A stretch of DNA of 64,000 bases from CSP1-5 sp964348275 (GTDB taxonomy: Bacteria > Methylomirabilota > Methylomirabilia > Methylomirabilales > CSP1-5), in contig CAYGBT010000012.1 in NCBI GenBank assembly GCA_964348275.1, positions 6,252 to 70,251 of the forward strand. The letters run 5' to 3'. The position numbers and the translations under genes were made by a program. Below are positions 16,545 to 24,366 of the stretch, piece after piece (position 1 is the first letter of the stretch; the number at the start of each line of letters is the position of its first letter). The notes beneath the pieces are model-generated. The model had not been told where the DNA came from and ran no database searches. It was given only the letters and a program-made list of their open reading frames with translations.

Positions 16545-17105
16545 CTACACCCTCAAGAGACTATCCGGATATTGTTCGTCCGGATTCTCTCCTGGCCTCA
16601 TACTATACACAACCGACTTATCAACCACCAAGTCCCCCTCTGGACTGAGCGCGATCCTCGCACGGTCCAAGGGTCGAGGGGCTGGTCCTTCAAAATTCAG
16701 CCCACTCATATAAAAGCCGCTTCCATGGCAGGGACACTTATATTTGTTGTCTGCCGGTATCCAGTTCGGCGTACACCCCAGGTGGGTGCAGATCGCCAAC
16801 ATCGCGAAAAAAGTTCCGTCTTCGTATCGGACGATCCAGACCCGCTGGGATTGCTTGAAACGTGTATCCACCGTCCCCGGTTGGAAGGTATCCGGACGAC
16901 CCGCCTTGAAACGCGGACTCGGCTCGAATAGAACCCGCGGGAACATGAAGCGAAGAAAGGCCACCGAGATGGTCGATAGAAAGGCTAATACTCCGCCCCA
17001 CGCTGTCAGCGATATAAAGTCCCTCCGGGACCAGATCGTTGTCTCGCCTACCTCCTCGGTCTCGACTCCCGCCTTCGCGATCTCAATCCCTGTGTCTCTG
17101 GCCAT
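16545..17105 (-). CDS. Rieske iron-sulfur protein of the bc complex
   Basis: The 186-residue protein has one membrane helix (about residues 28-52; preceded by Ser-Arg-Arg-Asp-Phe, a twin-Arg-like export signal) and a C-terminal Rieske fold. Ligand boxes are Cys-Thr-His-Leu-Gly-Cys and Cys-Pro-Cys-His-Gly-Ser-Gly-Phe for the [2Fe-2S] cluster. A longer reading frame starts at 17276, but its extra residues cross a strong hairpin and lack family similarity. ATG at 17105 with GGGGCAGGA before it is preferred. It is the first gene of the bc operon and takes electrons from quinol at the Qo site. Confidence 0.93.
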   Translation of the reverse strand: MARDTGIEIAKAGVETEEVGETTIWSRRDFISLTAWGGVLAFLSTISVAFLRFMFPRVLFEPSPRFKAGRPDTFQPGTVDTRFKQSQRVWIVRYEDGTFFAMLAICTHLGCTPNWIPADNKYKCPCHGSGFYMSGLNFEGPAPRPLDRARIALSPEGDLVVDKSVVYSMRPGENPDEQYPDSLLRV

Positions 17106-17139
17106 TCCTGCCCCGAGTTTCCTTGATATCAGACAAAAG

Positions 17140-17164
17140 CCCCGCCCGCTCAACCTGGGCGGGG
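17140..17164 (-). promoter_or_regulatory. Terminator-like leader hairpin upstream of Rieske gene
   Basis: CCCCGCCC (17140-17147) and GGGCGGGG (17157-17164) form a perfect 8-bp G+C stem with a 9-base loop. On the minus strand it is followed by CTTTTGTC and lies 35 bases upstream of the Rieske start codon. The layout is that of an intrinsic terminator inside a leader, so attenuation of the bc operon is possible. Confidence 0.5.
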
Positions 17165-17308
17165 ACATTACTACATCGCGCCAGTGACGTTGTCGAAGGC
17201 GGGAATCAACCTTTGAGGGCACAAGAGGCCCTGGAGGGATCCGCGTTAATCTCCACGGGGGAGGCTTGCTCGCCACTCACTCCCCCAGACCTTTGAGCCT
17301 GACAAAGA

Positions 17309-17339
17309 GCCCGCCCCTTCAAAATCAAGCAGAACGGGC
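17309..17339 (-). terminator. Probable terminator of the Met-rich protein gene
   Basis: GCCCG (17309-17313) and CGGGC (17335-17339) with G-T pairs extending the stem form a hairpin on the minus strand, followed by CTCTTTGTC. It lies about 160 bases after the stop of the gene at 17498 and before the bc operon. Confidence 0.4.
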
Positions 17340-17497
17340 CTTCTTCTTAAGTTCTTTTTCTAATGATAAGCGCGCCAAATGTCAAGGGTAAAATCACCGT
17401 CGTCATGCCATGGCATGCGCGTCGTCATCTTCTGGCACGAGACGGATGGGGAGGCAATGGGCTAATTTTTTCCCGAACCAACCGTTCTGAACGCTCC

Positions 17498-17866
17498 TTA
17501 CTTGCCTGCGGCCTTGGCCCTTTCCTTGAGCGCCTTGCCGTGCTTTGTCAAGATCTCTCCCATCCGCTCCAGCATCTCTTGCTGCATCTGCTGCCGGAGC
17601 TCCGGCGTCATCTGGCCCATGGCTTCACCGTACTTCTGCATCATCTCACCTATCAGGGTCATGATCTCGCCGTGAACGGACATCATGGCTCCCATGATCG
17701 CTGGCGACCCCATCATGCCCATACCGGGTCCCATCATGCCCATACCGGGTCCCATCATGCCATAACCACCCATATGGCCCCTGTGGGGCGTTTGGTAGCC
17801 CAACGCGGACCCGCCCAAGCCCAGCACCAGGATTAAGGCTCCCGTCGTGATCAATCTCTTCCGCAT
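17498..17866 (-). CDS. Met-rich secreted protein
   Basis: The 122-residue protein has a signal peptide (about 1-24). A Met/Gly-rich stretch follows (His-Met-Gly-Gly-Tyr-Gly-Met-Met-Gly-Pro-Gly-Met-Gly, with repeats), then an amphipathic helical region with many Met, Gln and Glu residues (about 60-122). Met-rich runs of this kind bind Cu(I) in other periplasmic proteins (CopA/PcoA/CusF families), so a copper role near the oxidase operon is reasonable but unproven. AGGAGG lies eight bases before the ATG. Part of the Met-rich region is encoded by a 21-bp tandem repeat. Confidence 0.75.
   Translation of the reverse strand: MRKRLITTGALILVLGLGGSALGYQTPHRGHMGGYGMMGPGMGMMGPGMGMMGSPAIMGAMMSVHGEIMTLIGEMMQKYGEAMGQMTPELRQQMQQEMLERMGEILTKHGKALKERAKAAGK
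17711..17752. repeat. 21-bp tandem repeat inside the Met-rich gene
   Basis: Two perfect copies of a 21-base unit (beginning CATCATGCCC, ending CCGGGTCC) lie in frame in the Met-rich coding region and add the heptapeptide Gly-Met-Gly-Met-Met-Gly-Pro. A partial third copy follows. In-frame copy-number change would lengthen or shorten the possible metal-binding segment. Confidence 0.85.
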
Positions 17867-17882
17867 CGCACATCCCTCCTAA

Positions 17883-17990
17883 ATGGTTCACGGTGCACAG
17901 TTCACGGTTCACAGTGGGAAAAATTACGAAATTCGAATTTCGAAATTGGAAATTGCAGTACCTCGGTCATCGGTTGTCGGACTTCGGCGA
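17883..17990. repeat. Period-7 repeat array 4 (two different units)
   Basis: GGTTCAC, GGTGCAC, AGTTCAC, GGTTCAC, AGTGGGA make a first period-7 run (17884-17918). GAAATTC, GAATTTC, GAAATTG, GAAATTG make a second run (17928-17956). A third, weaker TCGG-type run follows. Upstream of the Met-rich gene. Confidence 0.8.
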
Positions 17991-18106
17991 GCTCGCTTCG
18001 GGTCTGAGCGGTTCGGCCGAGCTCACCGTCGAGGCCTCAGGGTCGAAGACAGTCGAGCCGTCACCGGCCATCGAACGCGGCGTCTAGCCCCAATGACCAG
18101 TTGCTT

Positions 18107-19126
18107 CTACCATGTGGCGTCAGGAAAAGTGCAGACCCCGCGATCCTCCCCGACCCGCTTGTACAGCCGGGAAACCCTCCACGGCTCGCCGAGGATGCCA
18201 TCATGGATGGCCCAGCTTCGCCCCCGTACGGTCTTTTCGGCTCCCGGTTGACGAAAGGGGATGGAGCTGTCGAGGCGAGCGTAGAGCGCACCCCCGGGCT
18301 GAAACTCCCGGTGGACTCGCTCCATCTCCTCCCGGCGGACCGAATACTCATAGTCGAAGCCATATCGCTCGTAAACGATTGCATTGTGATAGAACATTGC
18401 CTCTAAGGCAAACAGAGCGTGTCCGCTCCACCCGGCGAACTCGTCTACCAATCGGACCGCTTGCCTCAGCAGGCCAAGTCCACGCCGCGTCTGGCCTGGG
18501 GCCAATCCGGCCCGCATCGCGCGGTTCTCTTCCGGGAGGTTTCGACCTTTGGTCCCGAGGTAGGTGTCCTGTCCGACCAAGTCTCGGTCGATGGCGAAAC
18601 GCTCAGATCGAGGATCACTGATGATAACAAAGGCGAGCTCGATCTCGTTGTAGGCCGCCGTCTGAAGTCTAATGAGGTAACACCAGTCGGGGTCCTGTGG
18701 CCGGGCCCGGACGCCGATCTGCACCATGCCCTCATCTGGAGGACAACAGAAGTCGACCAGGCGATTTCCTGCCGGATCGGTGAAGGCAACCGCATCAACC
18801 TGGAAGGTGGTAAAGATTGCCTCGGGGATGAGCCGCCGGTAGATCGCCTCTCGCTCCTCCCGGGGGAGCTGGTTTATCTGGAGGAGAGAGAGGCGCGACG
18901 GATCATGTCCCATTCCCAGCGTATCCCAGTCCTCAGGGTCGAGCGATCCCAGGAGGATTCGCTCGTCCCGCTCGGGGGTGAGTGCCGTCCTGAGGAGTCC
19001 TATACCGATCCCACGTCCTCGCCAGGGGCAGGCGACCTCCGATGCCGCCACTTCGTAAACCCCCTTGATGCGCCTCCGTCCCCACCGGCTCTGCGGATGG
19101 AGGACGCTCATGCGATACCGAGGCAT
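18107..19126 (-). CDS. Conserved-looking protein of unknown function
   Basis: This 339-residue soluble protein has good codon structure. I do not recognise the family. Two short stretches recall GNAT acetyltransferases: Arg-Gly-Arg-Gly-Ile-Gly-Ile-Gly-Leu-Leu near residue 38 and Ala-Ile-Val-Tyr-Glu-Arg-Tyr-Gly-Phe near residue 265. The spacing between them is much longer than in a normal GNAT domain, so the resemblance may be chance. No signal peptide or membrane helix is seen. ATG at 19126 has no strong ribosome-binding site; ATG at 19111 is an alternative. The neighbours are a Met-rich secreted protein and CBS proteins. Confidence 0.65.
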   Translation of the reverse strand: MPRYRMSVLHPQSRWGRRRIKGVYEVAASEVACPWRGRGIGIGLLRTALTPERDERILLGSLDPEDWDTLGMGHDPSRLSLLQINQLPREEREAIYRRLIPEAIFTTFQVDAVAFTDPAGNRLVDFCCPPDEGMVQIGVRARPQDPDWCYLIRLQTAAYNEIELAFVIISDPRSERFAIDRDLVGQDTYLGTKGRNLPEENRAMRAGLAPGQTRRGLGLLRQAVRLVDEFAGWSGHALFALEAMFYHNAIVYERYGFDYEYSVRREEMERVHREFQPGGALYARLDSSIPFRQPGAEKTVRGRSWAIHDGILGEPWRVSRLYKRVGEDRGVCTFPDATW

Positions 19127-19273
19127 TCCAAAGCGTCCGGTGATCGATCGCTTCCGGCAGAGACGGAGTAGCGTTCAGGTCCTCAACGACCTTGGGGCAA
19201 GGAGCGAGTAAGGTCCGCTGGTCTTGCCCACCCCACCGGTTCCGCGATCGGAGGGGGAGGATGGGGGTGGTGA

Positions 19274-19747
19274 TTACCGAGCCTTCGATTTTCCCTTGGT
19301 CTTCCGGGGACGCTTCCGGGAGGTTGGGCGTCGGCCGCTCCTCTCCTGGCGCTGGAGGAGGGCCCGCACGAGGTCAGTCTTCGTAATGATACCGACGAGG
19401 CTTTCTCCTTTTACGACGGGGAGGGCCCCGATCCGGTATCTCAGGAGAAGACGGGCCGCCTCTTCGATGGGTGCCTCCCGATGAATGGTCACCACCGCCC
19501 GGGCCATCACCTCCCAGATGCGGACCTTCTCGGCCAGATGAGGGATCTCGTGAATCTCGAGGCCCACCGCTCGGGAGGGAAGCGCGTGCCTGAGATCCCG
19601 GTCGGTGACGATCCCCACCAATCGACCCCGTTCCACAACGGGCAAGTGTCGGATCCAGTTCTCCCGAATAATCCTCCAGGCGGTCCGGAGGGTTTCCTGG
19701 GGGGAAACGGCCACCGGTCTCCGCTGCATCCAGTCTTCAACTCGCAC
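19274..19747 (-). CDS. Tandem CBS-domain protein
   Basis: The 157-residue protein carries two CBS motifs. The first is Val-Glu-Asp-Trp-Met-x-x-x-Pro, ending His-Leu-Pro-Val-Val-x-x-Gly-x-Leu-Val-Gly-Ile-Val-Thr-Asp-Arg-Asp-Leu. The second ends Gly-Ala-Leu-Pro-Val-Val-Lys-Gly and Leu-Val-Gly-Ile-Ile-Thr-Lys-Thr-Asp-Leu. CBS pairs bind adenosine nucleotides and act as energy sensors. No other domain is fused; the C-terminal 25 residues are strongly basic and could touch nucleic acid. GTG at 19747 follows GGAGG by seven bases and starts just before the first CBS motif. A paralogue lies at 20072. Confidence 0.85.
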   Translation of the reverse strand: MRVEDWMQRRPVAVSPQETLRTAWRIIRENWIRHLPVVERGRLVGIVTDRDLRHALPSRAVGLEIHEIPHLAEKVRIWEVMARAVVTIHREAPIEEAARLLLRYRIGALPVVKGESLVGIITKTDLVRALLQRQERSGRRPTSRKRPRKTKGKSKAR

Positions 19748-19842
19748 GGTCAACCTCCTCGGACGGCCGGACCCGCTCGGCCACATCCAAGAGGGGATAT
19801 GCCGTGCATAGCATACTCCTATTACCCTTCCAGACACAAGAC

Positions 19843-20022
19843 TCACTTGCTCGTCCCCAATTCCTCATCAATCCCAGATCCGCCCTGATCTTCCAGCGCC
19901 TTGTGGACCGCGCGCAGCAGCTCCTTGTTCCGAAACGGGTTGGTGAGGTAGGCCGCGACCCCGAGTTGCATGGCGCGGTCGTAGCTGCGCCAGTCACCGA
20001 ACGCAGTGATGAGGCAGACCTC
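19843..20022 (-). pseudogene. Fragment of a response-regulator receiver domain
   Basis: About 60 residues encode the C-terminal third of a receiver domain: Leu-Ile-Thr-Ala-Phe-Gly-Asp-Trp, then Ala-x-x-Leu-Gly-Val-Ala-Ala-Tyr-Leu-Thr-Asn-Pro-Phe and a final helix ending Val-His-Lys-Ala-Leu-Glu-Asp. The phosphoacceptor Asp and acidic pocket of the N-terminal two thirds are missing, and the conserved Lys of Lys-Pro-Phe is Asn. The reading frame upstream runs into the neighbouring CBS gene in another frame. It is best read as a relic left by a deletion. The intact receiver at 39087 has a similar segment. Confidence 0.65.
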
Positions 20023-20071
20023 CCTCAGGGTCTGGCTGGATTCACCCTTTCTGGGGGACTTCCGTCCCACC

Positions 20072-20578
20072 TCAGCGCCGTCCCCGTCCAGCCTCGACTC
20101 GGGGGACACGGCGATCCTCGCGGGGTTTCCGCTCCCGCGTGCGGGGTTTCTCGAGCGAAGTTGCCTGCGACTGATCCAGCCCAGCCATGGCCTGGAGCAG
20201 ATCGATGGTGGTGACGATCCCCACGAGGGTCGAGCCGCGGAGGACCGGCAGACAACCGATGCGATGCTCTACCATGAGCCGCGCCGCTTTGTGGGTTTGA
20301 GTGTCCGGAGTCACCGAGATGACTCGCCGGATCATGACCTCGCCCACCCTAACTTGCTTTCCGCGGGCACGGAATCGCTCCACGTCCGCGGAATCGGAGA
20401 TAAACGAAGGGAGGATCTGACGGAGATCACGATCGGAAATGATGCCGACGAGCCGCTTACCTTCGACGACCGGCAGATGCCGGATCCGATGGGTCTGAAG
20501 CAGCTCGAGAGCTTTGTGAAGAATGGTGTCGGGGCCGACCGTAATGGGATCCACGGTCATGTACTGTTCGACTACCAT
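20072..20578 (-). CDS. Tandem CBS-domain protein
   Basis: The 168-residue protein has two CBS motifs: Tyr-Met-Thr-Val-Asp-Pro-Ile-Thr-Val, ending Ile-Arg-His-Leu-Pro-Val-Val-Glu-Gly-Lys-Arg-Leu-Val-Gly-Ile-Ile-Ser-Asp-Arg-Asp, and a second ending Ile-Gly-Cys-Leu-Pro-Val-Leu-Arg-Gly and Leu-Val-Gly-Ile-Val-Thr. The basic, Arg/Lys-rich C-terminal tail resembles that of the paralogue at 19274. ATG at 20578 follows AAAGGAGG with good spacing and starts directly at the first CBS domain. It probably senses AMP/ATP or related nucleotides in a stress response with the Usp and FtsH genes next to it. Confidence 0.87.
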   Translation of the reverse strand: MVVEQYMTVDPITVGPDTILHKALELLQTHRIRHLPVVEGKRLVGIISDRDLRQILPSFISDSADVERFRARGKQVRVGEVMIRRVISVTPDTQTHKAARLMVEHRIGCLPVLRGSTLVGIVTTIDLLQAMAGLDQSQATSLEKPRTRERKPREDRRVPRVEAGRGRR

Positions 20579-20772
20579 CTTCTCCTCCTTTGCCTTCGGA
20601 TACAACCGGGGCCGCAGTGCCTGCTGATTATCCAGGCACGTATTCATTGGTGCTGAGAACCCGCTGGTCGACCCCCACCCACTTCGCGGTCTCCATAGCC
20701 ACCTCCCGACCTATTCCGCCGCGCGCGCGTAGTAGATGGTCCATCGTTCTGGCCGGATCCAGGAAAACAAAC

Positions 20773-21717
20773 TTAGGCACTCGCCCCGTGAGAAGTCTCT
20801 TTCTCTGCCCGAACGACGAGTACCGGGTCTGCCGAATGCCGGACCACCCGATCAGTGACGCTCCCACGGATCCAGCGGTCTACTCCGGAGCTCCCGTGGG
20901 TGCTCATGGCGATCAGGCAATCGTCCACCTCCCGAGCCATGTCAATAATGGTGGCTGCGGGCTGGCCGTGCACCACGCGCCCCTCCACCAACAAGACCCC
21001 TTGCTGGCGAAGCTTCTCGCGGACTCTATCAAGGTAGTCCCGAGCCTCGGCATCCGCCCTTTTGACCAGGTCCTGAACGTAAGCAAATGGGTAGCCCGCG
21101 AATTCAACAAAACGCAAGACGTACTCCCTCGCAGACGGGGTGACCCTGACCAAAGTCACTTTCAGGCCCAGGCCCTTGGCAAGCAGGGCCGCATGGGGCA
21201 CAACCTGCTCCGCGAGCATCGAACCGTCCAGGGGGACGAGAATCGTTTTGAGCTTGAACGTTGATTCGAAGACCTGCCCCTTCCGAGACCGGACAATGAG
21301 AAATGGGCGGGTACTCGCGTGGAGGACTTTGTCTGTCGTACTCCCCAAGAACCAACGGGTGATCCCCGATCGCCCGTGAGTACAAAGAACAACCAGGGTC
21401 GCAGGTTCCAACTCGGCTTCTCTCACGATGGAAGCGGCAGGACTCCCCTCATCCGCTGTGAAAGAGACCGTTAGCCCACCTTCCCTCAGGGACTTTGCGA
21501 CTCTTTCCAGATAAGAATCTACGTGGTCCCGCATGCTGGCGAAGATCCGATCAACGTACAACCCATGGGAAGGATCTGCCAGACTTGCCGAGACAGGTTC
21601 AAATACCCGGAGAAGCTCTACACGGGTCTTCAGCGCCCTCCCCAGGACGCGCACGTACGGCAGTACCTGCTCGGCTACAGACGATCCGTCCAGTGGAACA
21701 AGAATCCGCGTGTACAT
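20773..21717 (-). CDS. Universal stress protein, two tandem Usp domains
   Basis: The 314-residue protein contains two Usp folds (about 1-155 and 157-305). Each starts with Ile-Leu-Val-Pro-Leu-Asp-Gly-Ser and ends with a nucleotide-binding loop: Thr-His-Gly-Arg-Ser-Gly-Ile-Thr-Arg-Trp-x-x-Gly-Ser in the first and Thr-His-Gly-Ser-Ser-Gly-Val-Asp-Arg-Trp-x-x-Gly-Ser in the second. Both loops match the Gly-x-x-Gly-x(9)-Gly-Ser/Thr ATP-binding pattern. It is likely an ATP-binding stress protein induced under energy limitation or low oxygen. AGGAGAGGAG precedes the ATG at 21717. The neighbouring CBS and nitroreductase genes resemble stress clusters of dormancy-type regulons. Confidence 0.92.
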   Translation of the reverse strand: MYTRILVPLDGSSVAEQVLPYVRVLGRALKTRVELLRVFEPVSASLADPSHGLYVDRIFASMRDHVDSYLERVAKSLREGGLTVSFTADEGSPAASIVREAELEPATLVVLCTHGRSGITRWFLGSTTDKVLHASTRPFLIVRSRKGQVFESTFKLKTILVPLDGSMLAEQVVPHAALLAKGLGLKVTLVRVTPSAREYVLRFVEFAGYPFAYVQDLVKRADAEARDYLDRVREKLRQQGVLLVEGRVVHGQPAATIIDMAREVDDCLIAMSTHGSSGVDRWIRGSVTDRVVRHSADPVLVVRAEKETSHGASA

Positions 21718-21913
21718 GGTGCTCCTCTCCTTTCTTCATCGCGGCGTGCGCCAACGCCGCCGCTGCACCCTCTCGTGCTCGTCCCTGATCCGTGCAAGGA
21801 CCGCGCGACCCACGCTTCTCATCCCCTCGCCGCGGAGGACCAGCATATCGTCTTCTTTTTTTGTTCCTCTGATCACACGATCAGCAGAGACAGAAACATT
21901 CCTCGGGCGGAGG

Positions 21914-22429
21914 TCAACGGAGGTACACCACTGCGTCCCCCCGACGTATGCGGGCCGGTGGTGCCGGGTCCTCCGCCGGGAAACCGATGGGGACGATGGC
22001 TACCGGCCGGAGATGCGGAGGAAGCTCCAGGAGCTTCTTGACCGCTTCTTCGTCAAAGGCCCCCACCCAGCAAGAGCCGAGGCCCTGTGCCTGGGCTGTG
22101 AGGAGCAAATTCTGGACGCTCGCCGCCACATCCATCAGACAATAGAGCCGTACGCCCCGCTCCCCATATCGCCAAGCGATGCGATGGTCGGCGCAGGCAA
22201 CTACGGCCAAGGGGGCCTGAGCGATGAAATCCTGATCCAAAGCCGCCCGGGCCAAATCCGCCTTCAGGTTCTCGTTCAAGACGAAGTAAAAAATCCGGCT
22301 CTGCAGGTTCCCGGCGCTCGGGGCCCACCGCAGAGCATCGATGAAGGTGTCGAGGGTCCGCGGCGCAAGCGGTTCCTTCTTAAACTCTCGGATGCTCCGC
22401 CGCCCCCTGATGGCTTCCAGCACTTCCAT
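21914..22429 (-). CDS. Nitroreductase family protein
   Basis: This 171-residue FMN-dependent oxidoreductase starts with Ile-Arg-Gly-Arg-Arg-Ser-Ile-Arg-Glu-Phe, the family phosphate-binding segment. It continues with Ala-Pro-Ser-Ala-Gly-Asn-Leu-Gln-Ser and Ala-x-Gly-Leu-Gly-Ser-Cys-Trp-Val-Gly-Ala-Phe, and ends Pro-x-Ala-Ile-Val-Pro-Ile-Gly-Phe-Pro. Length fits the short nitroreductase subgroup. It probably reduces nitro, quinone or related compounds with NAD(P)H; the true substrate is not evident. AAGGAGG precedes the ATG. It lies 20 bases downstream of ftsH, so the two may be co-transcribed. Confidence 0.88.
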   Translation of the reverse strand: MEVLEAIRGRRSIREFKKEPLAPRTLDTFIDALRWAPSAGNLQSRIFYFVLNENLKADLARAALDQDFIAQAPLAVVACADHRIAWRYGERGVRLYCLMDVAASVQNLLLTAQAQGLGSCWVGAFDEEAVKKLLELPPHLRPVAIVPIGFPAEDPAPPARIRRGDAVVYLR

Positions 22430-22449
22430 CCCTTCCTCCTTGTCACCCC

Positions 22450-24243
22450 TCAGGTCAGAATTTCTTGGAGCTCCGACCCCTCAAGCACCTCCCGATCCAA
22501 GAGGAGCTTGGCCAGCCGATGCAGGGTCTCCTGTTTCTCCCAAAGGATCGTCCGAGCCCTCTCGCACGCCTCCTCGAGCAGCATCTTCACCTCTCGGTCA
22601 ATGGCGCGGGCGGTCTCTTCGGCATATTCGCGGGTGGTGGGGACACTCTCTGGCAGAAAGAGGGGACGCCGTTTTTGCTCGAACGAGACAGGGCCCAGCT
22701 TTTCACTCATTCCATATTCGGCCACCATTCGCCGGGCCATATCCGTCGCCTTGAGGAGATCATCCTGGGCCCCTGTGGAGCTTTCTTGAAATATGAGCTC
22801 CTCGGCACATCGCCCCCCTAAGAGGACGGACAGGCGGTCCAGCAGTTCAGAGCGGGTCAACAGATACCGATCTTCGGTCGGAAGCTGGAGGGTATAGCCT
22901 AAGGCGGCGATCCCCCGCGGAATGATGGAGATCTTATGGACCGGGTCAGCGTGCGGGAGGGTGGCCGCCACCAGGGCGTGGCCCGACTCGTGGTACGCAA
23001 CGATCTCCTTCTCCTTGGCGCTGATCACCCGGGCCTTCTTCTGCAGTCCGGCTAGGACGCGGTCGATGGCCTCCTCGAGGTCGTCCATCTCGACATCGGC
23101 CTTGCCCCGCCTGGCAGCCAAGAGCGCCGCTTCGTTCATGACGTTCGCCAAATCCGCCCCGGCAAAACCGGGCGTCCTGGCTGCGATGATCCTGAGGTTC
23201 ACCGTAGGCGAGAGCTTCACGTCTCTTGCATGAACTTTCAGGATGGCCTCGCGCCCAACGACGTCAGGTCGGTCCACCAGGATCTGTCGGTCAAACCGAC
23301 CGGGCCGCAGCAGTGCAGGATCGAGAATCTCGGGCCGGTTGGTGGCCGCCATAATGATGACCCCCTTCCGGGGATCGAAGCCGTCCATTTCGGATAAGAG
23401 CTGGTTCAGGGTCTGCTCGCGCTCGTCGTGGCTCACCTGAGGGCTCATCCCCCTGGCCTTCCCAAGAGCATCCAGTTCGTCAATGAAGACGATGCAAGGC
23501 GCCCGGGCCACAGCCTGCTGGAAAAGGTCCCGCACGCGAGCCGCCCCCACTCCGACAAACATCTCCACGAACTCAGAGCCGGAGATGGAAAAGAAGGGGA
23601 CTTTTGCCTCCCCCGCCACTGCCCTTGCTAACAGCGTCTTTCCGGTCCCAGGCGGGCCCACGAGGAGGACCCCCTTGGGGATCTTTCCCCCCAGGATCTG
23701 GAATTTTTGGGGGTGCCGCAGAAACTCGACGACCTCCTCGAGTTCCTCCTTGGCCTCCTCGACCCCAGCCACATCGTCAAAGGTCGTCTTGACCTGGTCC
23801 TGGGCGTAAAGCTTTGCCTTGCTCTGGCCCACGGAAAGGAGCCCATGGGGCGGTCCCACCCGTTGGTACAGAAACCTGAGGAGGAACACCACAAGAACCA
23901 GGGGGACGACCCAAATGAGGAGATTCCCGATCCAAGATGTCTCGGGGACTCCGACGAAGCGGATGTGATGTTCCTGCAGATCCTTCACCAGGTTTGGGTC
24001 CTCCACCCGGAACGTGTAGAAGGCTTTTCCCTCTGCCACCGGCTTTCCGCGTTCGATGATCGTCCCCTGGATGGTTCGGGAGGAGATCTTGAGATCCTCC
24101 ACGTTCTCCTCTGCCACCAGCCGTTTGAACTCGCTATAAGGAATATGCTCACCCTGCCGTTCGAGCAGCAGACTATGCGCGATGAGGAGGGCCAGGAGTG
24201 GGATAAGGAAGAGCCACAGGGGAAACAAAGCAGGCTTATTCAT
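22450..24243 (-). CDS. ftsH: ATP-dependent zinc metalloprotease FtsH
   Basis: The 597-residue membrane-bound AAA protease has two membrane helices (about 7-27 and 105-124) flanking a short periplasmic domain. The AAA module has Walker A Gly-Pro-Pro-Gly-Thr-Gly-Lys-Thr at about 196-203, Walker B Ile-Val-Phe-Ile-Asp-Glu-Leu-Asp and the second region of homology with Arg-Pro-Gly-Arg-Phe-Asp-Arg. The zinc site is His-Glu-Ser-Gly-His near residue 430, with a downstream Asp ligand in the ATG-x-DD region (Gln-Asp-Asp-Leu). It degrades misfolded membrane and regulatory proteins. ATG at 24243 is preferred because helix 1 starts just after it and GAGGTCAG precedes it. Confidence 0.95.
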   Translation of the reverse strand: MNKPALFPLWLFLIPLLALLIAHSLLLERQGEHIPYSEFKRLVAEENVEDLKISSRTIQGTIIERGKPVAEGKAFYTFRVEDPNLVKDLQEHHIRFVGVPETSWIGNLLIWVVPLVLVVFLLRFLYQRVGPPHGLLSVGQSKAKLYAQDQVKTTFDDVAGVEEAKEELEEVVEFLRHPQKFQILGGKIPKGVLLVGPPGTGKTLLARAVAGEAKVPFFSISGSEFVEMFVGVGAARVRDLFQQAVARAPCIVFIDELDALGKARGMSPQVSHDEREQTLNQLLSEMDGFDPRKGVIIMAATNRPEILDPALLRPGRFDRQILVDRPDVVGREAILKVHARDVKLSPTVNLRIIAARTPGFAGADLANVMNEAALLAARRGKADVEMDDLEEAIDRVLAGLQKKARVISAKEKEIVAYHESGHALVAATLPHADPVHKISIIPRGIAALGYTLQLPTEDRYLLTRSELLDRLSVLLGGRCAEELIFQESSTGAQDDLLKATDMARRMVAEYGMSEKLGPVSFEQKRRPLFLPESVPTTREYAEETARAIDREVKMLLEEACERARTILWEKQETLHRLAKLLLDREVLEGSELQEILT

Positions 24244-24366
24244 CTCTGACCTCTTCTCCGGCGGACACGAAACCTCACCATCGATCCCTTCCGGCACTCA
24301 CGCCAAGGGGCAACACCCTCACCGGTTCAGACATCACTGAACACAGATCGGCGCCGCGAGGTTGGT

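Larger units (their letters stand above)
17106..17497. other. Intergenic region upstream of the bc operon
   Basis: No gene is supported in these 392 bases. They contain an attenuator-like hairpin close to the Rieske start (17140-17164) and a terminator-like hairpin (17309-17339) downstream of the Met-rich gene. Confidence 0.6.

Noticed and set aside
20628..20867. Small minus-strand frame between the CBS and Usp genes
   Set aside because: No family resemblance and partial overlap with the Usp gene; the gap is left unassigned.
21533..22789. 418-codon plus-strand frame across nitroreductase, Usp and FtsH
   Set aside because: All three minus-strand genes have complete motifs and ribosome-binding sites; the plus frame has no motif.
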